IMG/VR virus record: IMGVR_UViG_3300031857_000692
Span: 1 to 34,423 of that record
Direction: 5' to 3' (one strand)
Source: a virus
DNA: 34,423 nucleotides
This document shows positions 28,726-34,423 of this stretch, piece after piece. The position numbers and the translations under genes were made by a program. The notes beneath the pieces are model-generated. The model was not told where the DNA came from, searched no databases, and saw only the letters and a program-made list of their open reading frames with translations. Position 1 is the stretch's first letter, and every line of letters begins with the position of its first letter.

Positions 28726-28791
28726 TGTTCCCGTCAGCTTTCCTTGATCAGGCTTTAAGGTCCGGCCTCTGCCAAAACGCAGTGGCAAGCT

Positions 28792-28807
28792 CCCCCCCCC
28801 CCCCCCC
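28792..28807 (+). repeat. Homopolymer of 16 C
   Basis: Sixteen consecutive C residues, ending 10 bases before ATG 28818. Such tracts slip readily during replication and could vary the spacing between upstream signals and the gene. Confidence 0.85.
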
Positions 28808-28817
28808 GGTAGGTGTC

Positions 28818-29036
28818 ATGGCTCAGGGCTTTGTGATCACCGTTCCATCCATCGATGCCCTGGACGCTGCCTGGCAGCTCCTACGGCAGCAGGAAACGAT
28901 CTCAGAGGCCGAGCTGCACGTTGCAGGCCGAGGCCTTGTCTGGCGGGCTGCTAGGTCCGTTTCCGGCCGGTGGACAGCAACGCATGAAGCCCCTCTGGGC
29001 TCAGGCTCCCATCCTCTTCCCCTCGCAGGCGGCTGA
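28818..29036 (+). CDS. Possible small gene behind poly-C tract
   Basis: A 72-residue frame: MAQGFVITVPSIDALDAAWQ, then LLRQQETISEAELHVAGRGL and a less convincing end rich in Gly/Pro/Ser that is antisense to the gene 28951-29706 (86-base overlap of 3' ends). The first 50 residues look like a real folded protein. The upstream frame is open through the C tract as a Pro run, so slippage could also alter an N-terminal extension. Confidence 0.45.
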   Translation: MAQGFVITVPSIDALDAAWQLLRQQETISEAELHVAGRGLVWRAARSVSGRWTATHEAPLGSGSHPLPLAGG

Positions 29037-29706
29037 CCGTGAGGGCAAGGCTGGCCAGCTCCGTCTCCAGCTCGTCACGGGTGTAGTTGCGCCTGCCGGT
29101 CACCACGTCCAGCAGCAGGTTCACCCGGTCACGGTCGCTGACCGGGTAAGCCCGCTTGATAGCCTCAAGGCCGTCCATGATGGTGCCGGCACTGGCGGTG
29201 AGCTGGCCCAGGAGCTGGGCAAGGGCAGGGCTGAGGTCTTCGGACGGGGCCAGGCTCAGGCCCACGTAATCCAGCGTGAGGATGCCGGCGAACAGCTCAG
29301 CCCAGTCCGCGAACTGCAGCGGGTCGGAGTCGTCGTCCGGGTGATGCAGCCAGATGGCACGGTTCAGCCATTCTGGGCGCACCTGCCAGGTGGACAGCGG
29401 GCCGAGGGCCTGCATGGCTGCCTCGGTGCCTTGGGTGTGCCAGCGCCAGATGGCCAGGTTCGCGGCGCTTAGGCCTTCCAGCACGGTCAGGTTGAGCCGG
29501 CTGACCCTTGCATTGCGCAGGTGGCTGATGTTGCTGCTGATCAGGCCTGACTTCTCCCCAAGGCCCCAGCTGCTGATGGCAGATAGGATCTCGGCGCTCA
29601 TCTCCGACCGTGCCAGCCAGTAATTGATGGCCGATGCCGCATGGGCAATCCCCCGCTCACGCCTGCGTGACGGCAGCATCCGACTAGGTGCAGCGGTGGG
29701 GGTCAT
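28951..29706 (-). CDS. Putative repressor-like protein
   Basis: This 251-residue protein has residues of about 30-70 containing SEMSAEILSAISSWGLGEKS and GLISSNISHLRNARVSRLNL, resembling a helix-turn-helix region of a Cro/CI-like protein; the rest is helical with no known enzyme motif. It is a lone gene between the early minus-strand control region and the rightward replication operon, the place of a lysogeny repressor. GCTACAGGTACC 24 bases before its ATG recurs with one change at 28649. The repressor role is inferred from position and these sites. Confidence 0.5.
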   Translation of the reverse strand: MTPTAAPSRMLPSRRRERGIAHAASAINYWLARSEMSAEILSAISSWGLGEKSGLISSNISHLRNARVSRLNLTVLEGLSAANLAIWRWHTQGTEAAMQALGPLSTWQVRPEWLNRAIWLHHPDDDSDPLQFADWAELFAGILTLDYVGLSLAPSEDLSPALAQLLGQLTASAGTIMDGLEAIKRAYPVSDRDRVNLLLDVVTGRRNYTRDELETELASLALTVSRLRGEEDGSLSPEGLHALLSTGRKRT

Positions 29707-29729
29707 GGTGGGTGCGGGCTGAAGGGTCA

Positions 29730-29741
29730 GCTACAGGTACC
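29730..29741. promoter_or_regulatory. Candidate operator GCTACAGGTACC
   Basis: Twelve bases just upstream of the putative repressor gene; matches 28649-28660 (GCTACAGGTGCC) at 11 of 12 positions. Confidence 0.4.
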
Positions 29742-29798
29742 TTACATCGCATTGCCTAACCCCGATGGGGTAGTGCGTGGTTCGGGAACCGCGCATTG

Positions 29799-29824
29799 AA
29801 AAGCCCGCCCCCTCCAGGGCGGGC
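29799..29824 (-). terminator. Terminator on the minus strand without an assigned gene
   Basis: GCCCGCCC (29803-29810), 6-base loop, GGGCGGGC (29817-29824): a perfect 8-bp stem; on the minus strand it is followed by TTTT. It would end minus-strand RNA coming from about 29850-29950, where no minus gene is seen, so it may end a small RNA. Confidence 0.6.
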
Positions 29825-29906
29825 ATCACCCGACAGCCACCCGGCCGGAGAACCGGGCACCGCTGACGGTAGACCGACCTTGACTCCGAAAGCAAAGGGG
29901 CTTGCC

Positions 29907-29920
29907 CTCCGAATTCCAAA
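29907..29920 (+). promoter_or_regulatory. Early element before replication operon
   Basis: CTCCGAATTCCAAA, with a looser copy CTCCGAAAGCAAA just upstream at 29884-29896 and a -10-like TATGCT at 29925-29930, 22 bases before ATG 29953. Confidence 0.5.
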
Positions 29921-29952
29921 CCCCTATGCTGTGATCGCTTCACGCCTACGCC

Positions 29953-30114
29953 ATGCCCGCAACGCGCAAGCCCCGCAGCGTCATCACGTTTGACCTGCCC
30001 GAGCCCATGATCGACTGGATCAACACCAAGGCCGCCGAGCTGAACCTCAGCCGCAGCGCCTATCTCCGCATCCTCGTCCACCGGGCCATGACCTCCGCGA
30101 TCGAGGTCGTCTGA
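29953..30114 (+). CDS. Ribbon-helix-helix protein 1
   Basis: 53 residues: a basic start (MPATRKPRS), a strand VITFDLPEPM, helix IDWINTKAAELN, then LSRSAYLRILVHRAM. This is the strand-helix-helix layout of CopG/Arc-type regulators, with a Ser-capped second helix. It overlaps the next gene by TGATG. It is first in the replication operon and probably binds its own promoter or the iteron region. Confidence 0.75.
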   Translation: MPATRKPRSVITFDLPEPMIDWINTKAAELNLSRSAYLRILVHRAMTSAIEVV

Positions 30115-30269
30115 TGGACGGCACCCGCGTCTTCATTGACCCCACCATCCTGGAAAAGGTTGAGGCCACCCGTCCGGCCACCCTTTCCCAAACCGGCTGG
30201 GTCAACTACCTGCTTGATGTCGGCATCGCAGCCCTGAACCGACAAGGCAACCAACATGACAAGCCCTGA
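30114..30269 (+). CDS. Ribbon-helix-helix-like protein 2
   Basis: 51 residues: MDGTRVFIDPTILEKVEATR, then LSQTGWVNYLLDVGIAALNR. It has the same strand-helix-helix order as its neighbour, but sequence is divergent. It overlaps by one base with the gene before and 14 bases with the gene after. A heterodimer partner for protein 1 is possible. Confidence 0.65.
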   Translation: MDGTRVFIDPTILEKVEATRPATLSQTGWVNYLLDVGIAALNRQGNQHDKP

Positions 30270-30624
30270 CGCTGAGCGCAGGGCCTTTGACCTCCTGCAG
30301 TGGGTGCCGTTCTCGTTGCCGGTGCCCTTTGACCCGGAGCTAGCCGAACAAGGCCACTACACGGCCCTGCAGAAGGCCCGCAGTGATGCCGCCCTGGACG
30401 CCTGGGATAAGGCTCACCCGCACGAGACCAGCACCGAACTAGCGGCCTTCCACGAGCTGGAGCGCCTTGGCATCTACAGCCAGGCCGTTTTCTATTCCCC
30501 CGCCAAAGCCAAGGATGGGTACTACACCCGAAGACTCCGGGACCACCTCAGCACCAGCAGCGCTCCAAGAGCATCAAAGCCTGCTCAACCTGGTCGAAGA
30601 GCACGCCGCCGCCGTCCTCTCTAA
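30256..30624 (+). CDS. Protein of unknown function upstream of helicase
   Basis: In this 122-residue protein, residues 1-90 are well-formed (RRAFDLLQWVPFSLPVPFDP, then ALQKARSDAALDAWDKAH and HELERLGIYSQAVFYS). The last 30 residues become basic and Ser/Pro-rich where the frame overlaps the helicase start by 110 bases. Function unknown; the replication operon context suggests a helicase accessory role. Confidence 0.6.
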   Translation: MTSPDAERRAFDLLQWVPFSLPVPFDPELAEQGHYTALQKARSDAALDAWDKAHPHETSTELAAFHELERLGIYSQAVFYSPAKAKDGYYTRRLRDHLSTSSAPRASKPAQPGRRARRRRPL

Positions 30625-32209
30625 CGAGTCAGACCGCATCCGCCGCAACCACCTCCTGCGGCTTTATGCGGAAGAGATCGGCTGCCCCATCAGTGAGCGG
30701 ACCGCATCTTCCTTCCTGGCCAAGGCCCAAGGTCATGCCGTAGGCGTGCCCCAGCCTCGCCTCAGGGGTGAGCGCATGGATACGACGCCAACCCCGTGGA
30801 TCTGGGAGGGCATCGTCATGGCAGGCACCTTCAACCTGCTGATCGCCCCACCCAAGATCGGCAAGTCCGCGATCATGGTCGGCATGATCGCCGCATGGTG
30901 GCGCGGTGATTCGCACTTCCTTGGCCAGCCGCTGCACGGTGAGTGCCCGCCGGTCTACATCGTCGGCACCGACCAGCCTGAGAACGACTGGCACACCCTG
31001 TTCAAGCGCGAGGGCCTGGTCAACGCTGACGGCACCCTCGGCGGCCCGATCGAGATGCTTTGGCACACCGGGGCACCACTTCACCTCACCGATGAGGGCA
31101 TCGAATACCTGGCCGAGGTGTCCTCTGCCAACCCCGGCGCCCTGTTCCTGCTGGACAGCTACCACGCCTGCGTGAGCCCCCTGGCCATTGATGAGGCCAC
31201 CAGCGCCTTTGATGGCCCTGCCCGTGACCTGTCGCAGGCCTTGGCACCGCATCAGGCAAGCATCGTGGTCATCCACCACAGCAACAAGAGCGTGAGCGGT
31301 GGCAATGCCACCAACGCCAGCCGTGGCAGCAATGCCCTGCCCGCAGCGGCCAGCCTCACCATCCTGATGAACTGGCTAAAGCAACCGGTAGAAGGCCAGA
31401 CCCAGAGCGACTACCGCATCGTGTTGAAGACGCAGGGCCGCGCCAAGGGCTGCACCCTGCTGGCCGAGCTGCAGGATGAGGGTTGGATCAGCCATGGCAA
31501 CGGCGCTGATGCCCTGCACGCTGAGGCGTTTGCTGAGGCTGAGCGCGAGCTGACCGGCAGGCAAGCCGATGTCTTCGACTACATCGCGGACCGCTGGCAC
31601 CTGGGCAGCTTCCCCGTGCAGGCCAACGAGCTGGCCTGTCACCTCAACGTGGAGCGCAACAAGATCCACCGCTGCCTGTCGGCCCTCATGCACAAGGGCC
31701 TGATCCGCAAGGTCGGGGAAGGCGAAACCACCGAGGTGGGCGGCCGTCCGTCAGCCCTCTATGGCCCTGCTTTGCCCGCTTCCATCGCTGCAGACACCCC
31801 CCTCCCCCGGGAAGGGGTGGCAAACGTGACAAACCGAACAAACCCCGTGACAAACCTCCCCGAGGAAGGGGACAAACCTGTGGAAAACCTCGCGCGTGTA
31901 CAGGAAAGAAGGGGTTTGTCACCTTTTACCCCTTTGTCACCCCTCCAGCGGGGAGGGGGGGGTTTGTCACCCCTGCCTGAAGAGGTTTGTCACCCTGACC
32001 CTGACGTGACAAACCCCCTGCCTGCCCCTGGCGCCCCCGTGGAGCGCCTGATCAATGACGACTGGCAAAACGGTTGGGTCGTTCGGTACGCGCCCAACCC
32101 TCACCACATCACCATCGAAAAGCTCGGCCGCTCGACCATGGTTCTGGAGAACCGCCGCTGGATGGTGGACGTTCGCCCCTGTGACAAGACCTATCCCTCT
32201 GCAGCCTGA
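30515..32209 (+). CDS. RepA-like hexameric helicase/primase-type ATPase
   Basis: The product is 564 residues from ATG 30515; an open frame continues upstream to 30467. Residues 98-270 form a RecA/RepA-type ATPase: MAGTFNLLIAPPKIGKSAIM with Walker A A111-S118, then YIVGTDQPENDWH, LFLLDSYHA (Walker B) and IVVIHHSNKS. Residues of about 347-400 form a winged helix (FPVQANELACHLNVERNKIH). Residues 430-505 are low-complexity (VTN and GLSP repeats) because this DNA contains origin iterons. The C-terminus (WVVRYAPNPHHITIEKLGR) is again folded. It is the replicative helicase or initiator of the phage. Confidence 0.75.
   Translation: MGTTPEDSGTTSAPAALQEHQSLLNLVEEHAAAVLSNESDRIRRNHLLRLYAEEIGCPISERTASSFLAKAQGHAVGVPQPRLRGERMDTTPTPWIWEGIVMAGTFNLLIAPPKIGKSAIMVGMIAAWWRGDSHFLGQPLHGECPPVYIVGTDQPENDWHTLFKREGLVNADGTLGGPIEMLWHTGAPLHLTDEGIEYLAEVSSANPGALFLLDSYHACVSPLAIDEATSAFDGPARDLSQALAPHQASIVVIHHSNKSVSGGNATNASRGSNALPAAASLTILMNWLKQPVEGQTQSDYRIVLKTQGRAKGCTLLAELQDEGWISHGNGADALHAEAFAEAERELTGRQADVFDYIADRWHLGSFPVQANELACHLNVERNKIHRCLSALMHKGLIRKVGEGETTEVGGRPSALYGPALPASIAADTPLPREGVANVTNRTNPVTNLPEEGDKPVENLARVQERRGLSPFTPLSPLQRGGGGLSPLPEEVCHPDPDVTNPLPAPGAPVERLINDDWQNGWVVRYAPNPHHITIEKLGRSTMVLENRRWMVDVRPCDKTYPSAA
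31817..32015 (+). other. Likely replication origin: iterons and DnaA box inside the helicase gene
   Basis: Eight copies of GTGACAAACC or its complement: direct at 31826, 31847, 31869 (one mismatch) and 32006; inverted at 31913, 31931 (CC for GG), 31961 and 31984. Degenerate copies lie at 31817, 31835 and 31880. TGTGGAAAA at 31879-31887 is the complement of TTTTCCACA, a DnaA box form used by cyanobacteria. Most copies share the same codon phase. Initiator genes that contain their own origin are known (lambda O). Confidence 0.7.
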
Positions 32210-32412
32210 TGCCCTCCGATTCCCAAACCACGCAGAGCGCCCTCTGTGCGCCTCAGGAAGCCCTCTCAAGGCCGCCGCCGCTGTCCATGCACCCGAAACA
32301 CCTTCCAAACGTCTTCCATCCCCTTGTGATCACCTCTGCCCTCTTGGTCGCCTACCTAGCCGGCCTCTGCCTCGGCCTCACCATCCTCCAGCTCACACAA
32401 CGCCATGACTGA
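32209..32412 (+). CDS. Small membrane protein, 67 residues
   Basis: TGATG overlap with the helicase gene. There is one membrane segment near the end (VITSALLVAYLAGLCLGLTI). The first codons (MPSDSQTT) are encoded within an early element copy at 32214-32227, so an internal ATG at 32287 (MHPKHLPNVFHP) may be the true start. Function unknown. Confidence 0.5.
   Translation: MPSDSQTTQSALCAPQEALSRPPPLSMHPKHLPNVFHPLVITSALLVAYLAGLCLGLTILQLTQRHD
32214..32227 (+). promoter_or_regulatory. Early element copy
   Basis: CTCCGATTCCCAAA, identical to the copy at 33051-33064. Confidence 0.45.
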
Positions 32413-32716
32413 CACCAAACCCGCCGGCATCGACCACCTCTGCCCCGATGACTGGGCAACCGATGCCCGCGTCAAGCTCCCCTCCCTCATTGACCGTGCC
32501 GAAGACATGTCCGCCCGCTTCGGCGAAGGCATCTCCCGCACCTCGGATCCCACCGCACGCCTCTACCCCGTCACCATCCCTCTGCTGAACGCCCCCACCG
32601 TCAAGGCCACCATCCGTGCCGTCAGCACCCGCCAGGCACGCACCTTCGCCGCCAACAATCACCCCAACGCCGATACCGCACGCATCACCGTCGGCAAGCC
32701 ACTCAAAGCCCTCTGA
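32405..32716 (+). CDS. Protein of unknown function, 103 residues
   Basis: MTDTKPAGIDHLCPDDWATD, then RVKLPSLIDRAEDMSARFGE and a strand-rich second half (LYPVTIPLLNAPTVKATIRA) ending ARITVGKPLKAL. It overlaps the membrane protein gene by eight bases. No family is recognised. Confidence 0.6.
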   Translation: MTDTKPAGIDHLCPDDWATDARVKLPSLIDRAEDMSARFGEGISRTSDPTARLYPVTIPLLNAPTVKATIRAVSTRQARTFAANNHPNADTARITVGKPLKAL

Positions 32717-32721
32717 CGGCT

Positions 32722-33045
32722 ATGGCCACTTCATCCGCACCCCAACTCCACACCTGGGCCATCACTGGCACACACCCCCTCTCAGGCATCCCCATCGCAC
32801 TCCCCTGGCCACAGCGCACCACCCTTGAGGTCGCTGCCCAGATCGCTCAAAGCATCCTCAACACCTACACCGTCACCGATCTCGTCTGGCCAATCGAAAA
32901 CTCCCCCGGCCACATCTGCGCCGTCATCCTCTGGACCTACCTCGGCACCCAGAAGCTCAGCCTTCTCCCCGCTGACAGCATCGATGACGCTGTGGTCCGC
33001 CTAGCCTCCCTCGCATCCAGCGGCACCCTCACCGTTCTGGCCTAG
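32722..33045 (+). CDS. Protein of unknown function, 107 residues
   Basis: MATSSAPQLHTWAITGTHPL, then LEVAAQIAQSILNTYTVTDL and HICAVILWTYLGTQKLSLLP, ending in SIDDAVVRLASLA. Five bases separate it from the gene before. A small alpha/beta fold is likely. No family is recognised. Confidence 0.6.
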   Translation: MATSSAPQLHTWAITGTHPLSGIPIALPWPQRTTLEVAAQIAQSILNTYTVTDLVWPIENSPGHICAVILWTYLGTQKLSLLPADSIDDAVVRLASLASSGTLTVLA

Positions 33046-33050
33046 ACTTC

Positions 33051-33064
33051 CTCCGATTCCCAAA
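33051..33064 (+). promoter_or_regulatory. Early element copy
   Basis: CTCCGATTCCCAAA, 15 bases before ATG 33080. Confidence 0.45.
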
Positions 33065-33079
33065 CGCACCACCACCGCC

Positions 33080-33304
33080 ATGACCCTCCCAGACCTCATC
33101 GACGCAGCGCCCGACTTCCTCCAGGACGCCTCCACCGAAGTCGCTACCGCCCTTGCCGTCGTATCCCAAGCCTTCCGCGATCTCGGCTTCCACATCACCG
33201 CCGAAGACGCCTATCCCTACGTCTCCCTCATCCTGGAACGGGCAGACGCTGACCTCGCCCTCTACGCTGAGGATGACGGGGAAACTGAAGAAGACGACGC
33301 CTGA
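33080..33304 (+). CDS. Small acidic protein, 74 residues
   Basis: MTLPDLIDAAPDFLQDASTE, helices with VATALAVVSQAFRDLGFH, then AYPYVSLILERADADLALYA and an acidic end GETEEDDA. It lies directly before the terminase genes. Acidic DNA-mimic or packaging-accessory roles are conceivable; none can be shown. Confidence 0.6.
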   Translation: MTLPDLIDAAPDFLQDASTEVATALAVVSQAFRDLGFHITAEDAYPYVSLILERADADLALYAEDDGETEEDDA

Positions 33305-33324
33305 ACACACCTCGCCCTGTGGGC

Positions 33325-33786
33325 ATGGCAAAAGCAATCGAAATCACCCCGGCGATGATTGCTCGCGCCGAAGAGCTGGCCGCTGAAGGACTCCCCCAGT
33401 CCTCCATTGCGGCCGGCCTTGGCGTGTCACATGCCACTTTCTACAAGTGGGTCGATCTTGCCAAGACAGGCACCGGAGACGACTCCCACGTTGAGTTTCT
33501 TGACGCAATCCAGAGGGGCACCCTGCGCGGGGAACAGCAGCTCCTTGGCTTCATCCGCGCCAAGGCTGCCGAGGGCGAGTCACGCGATGCCCAGTGGCTC
33601 CTGACTCACTCCCCCCGCTGGCGCAACACTTGGTCCGATGCAGCCGCCACACGCCGTGAGGTGCAGCGCACCGTGTCCGAGGTTGTGGCCGCCATTGAAG
33701 CCACCCCAGGCCTGCCCGTAGAGCAGCGCCGCGCTGTTCTCCTGTCCCTTGCCGCTCGGGGCATCGGTGCTGACCCTGCCACCTAG
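33325..33786 (+). CDS. terS: Terminase small subunit
   Basis: The 153-residue product starts at ATG 33325 (an upstream GTG at 33319 is in frame). The N-terminal helix-turn-helix is typical of TerS: ITPAMIARAEELAAEGLPQS, then IAAGLGVSHATFYKWV. A helical middle (VEFLDAIQRGTLRGEQQLLG, DAQWLLTHSPRW) gives the oligomerisation core. It would recognise the packaging start. It overlaps the large-subunit start by 20 bases. Confidence 0.75.
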   Translation: MAKAIEITPAMIARAEELAAEGLPQSSIAAGLGVSHATFYKWVDLAKTGTGDDSHVEFLDAIQRGTLRGEQQLLGFIRAKAAEGESRDAQWLLTHSPRWRNTWSDAAATRREVQRTVSEVVAAIEATPGLPVEQRRAVLLSLAARGIGADPAT

Positions 33787-34423
33787 CCCCCACATCAGGG
33801 CAGCCCTAGCCCGTGCCGATCAGGAGGCCACGCCTGAGGCTGCCCCCAGCACGGCCGAAGTGCTGGCCCGCATGAGGCCCACCCTCCTGCGCCATCAGCT
33901 CGCCTTCTGCGACAACCTGGAAGCCCGCAAACTAGGCCTCGTCTGCGGCTTTGGGGCAGGCAAGACCCATGCGCTGGTGGCCAAGGCCATCACCATGGCC
34001 GCCCTCAACGTCGGGCACGTCTCGGCACTCTTTGAGCCCGTGGCACCCATGCTGCGTGACATCCTCCAGCGCACCATGGATGAGCTGCTGGAGGAATACG
34101 GCGTGCCCTTCACCTTCCGCGTCTCGCCCCTGCCTGAGTACGTCCTGACCTTCGCGGAAGGCAGCCACACGATCCTCCTGCGCACCATGGAAACGTGGAA
34201 CCGCATCCGTGGTCAGAACCTCTGCGCCATCGGCTTTGATGAGGCCGACACTGCCAACAAGCGCGTCGCAGAGCAAGCCACACGCATGGCACTGGCACGC
34301 TTGCGGGCTGGCAACGTGCGCCAGTTCTACGCCGCAACTACCCCCGAGGGCTGGGGCTGGGCGTATGAGACCTTTGAGAAAAACGCCGGCGACGACACCG
34401 CCCTGATCCGTGGCAGCAGCTAC
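33767..34423 (+). CDS. terL: Terminase large subunit, partial
   Basis: 219 codons are in the window and the frame is still open at the right edge. Start GTG 33767 (VLTLPPSPHIRAAL...) is favoured; GTG 33860 and ATG 33872 are alternatives. Shown are the packaging ATPase motifs: LGLVCGFGAGKTHAL (Walker A), TMETWNRIRGQNLCAIGFDE with the DEAD-like Walker B GFDEAD, and QFYAATTPEGWGW (motif III). The nuclease domain lies beyond the window. Confidence 0.85.
   Translation, partial: MLTLPPSPHIRAALARADQEATPEAAPSTAEVLARMRPTLLRHQLAFCDNLEARKLGLVCGFGAGKTHALVAKAITMAALNVGHVSALFEPVAPMLRDILQRTMDELLEEYGVPFTFRVSPLPEYVLTFAEGSHTILLRTMETWNRIRGQNLCAIGFDEADTANKRVAEQATRMALARLRAGNVRQFYAATTPEGWGWAYETFEKNAGDDTALIRGSSY

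Noticed and set aside
31826-32015. CRISPR-like array
   Set aside because: Repeats are 10 bases, in both orientations and irregularly spaced, inside a gene. Iterons explain them better.
1-34423. tRNA genes or a tRNA-type attachment site
   Set aside because: No T-loop/anticodon arm combination was seen on reading; a covariance scan (tRNAscan) would be needed to exclude a divergent one.

Overview
The window is a dense, high-GC segment of a tailed double-stranded DNA phage (siphovirus-like gene set) that probably infects a Synechococcus/Cyanobium-type cyanobacterium. The phage assignment rests on terminase, connector, tail, tape-measure, lysin and recombination genes. The host guess rests on the protein families and on a TTTTCCACA-type DnaA box, and is an inference. 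No host genes, rRNA, tRNA or CRISPR array were seen. The terminase large subunit runs off the right edge and the left edge opens just before head-tail connector genes. Portal, protease and capsid are therefore probably outside the window, between its two ends if the genome is circular or permuted.

Late region (1-20.5 kb, mostly + strand): a basic protein, a connector, a sigma-70-like protein lacking region 4, an HNH nuclease, the major tail protein, a second HNH nuclease, two head-tail completion genes on the opposite strand, tape measure, tail hub-like proteins, a lectin-type fibre, tail chaperone G/GT with a canonical -1 frameshift site, several structural proteins, a fibre with 22-residue repeats, small membrane proteins, a two-domain endolysin, and two more basic proteins related to the first. 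A short element, GG(C/A)AA(C/G)CT, recurs at late gene junctions; in six cases exactly 20 bases separate it from the start codon.

Middle region (20.5-25 kb): a broken serine-recombinase start behind an inverted repeat, a minus-strand operon of ten small overlapping genes, a divergent DNA-binding regulator, and a membrane-anchored SAP-like protein.

Recombination and control region (25-30 kb, minus strand): a DUF1071/Sak-type annealing protein, SSB, a short cytosine methyltransferase and RusA, followed by a third HNH gene. Upstream is a compact control region with palindromes, hairpins, a 16-base C tract and a putative repressor. A second recurring element, consensus CTCCG(A/C)(T)TCCCAAA, sits upstream of early genes on both strands, always pointing with transcription.

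Replication and packaging arm (30-34.4 kb, + strand): two ribbon-helix-helix proteins, a RepA-type helicase whose 3' coding region holds a likely origin (eight iterons plus a DnaA box), small genes, then terminase small and large subunits.

The most novel signal is a leader shared by all three HNH genes: a -10-like hexamer, then a 29-base hairpin with a bulged C and a 6-base loop, then 24-26 bases to the start. Base pairs are kept by compensatory changes although one nuclease belongs to a different family from the other two.
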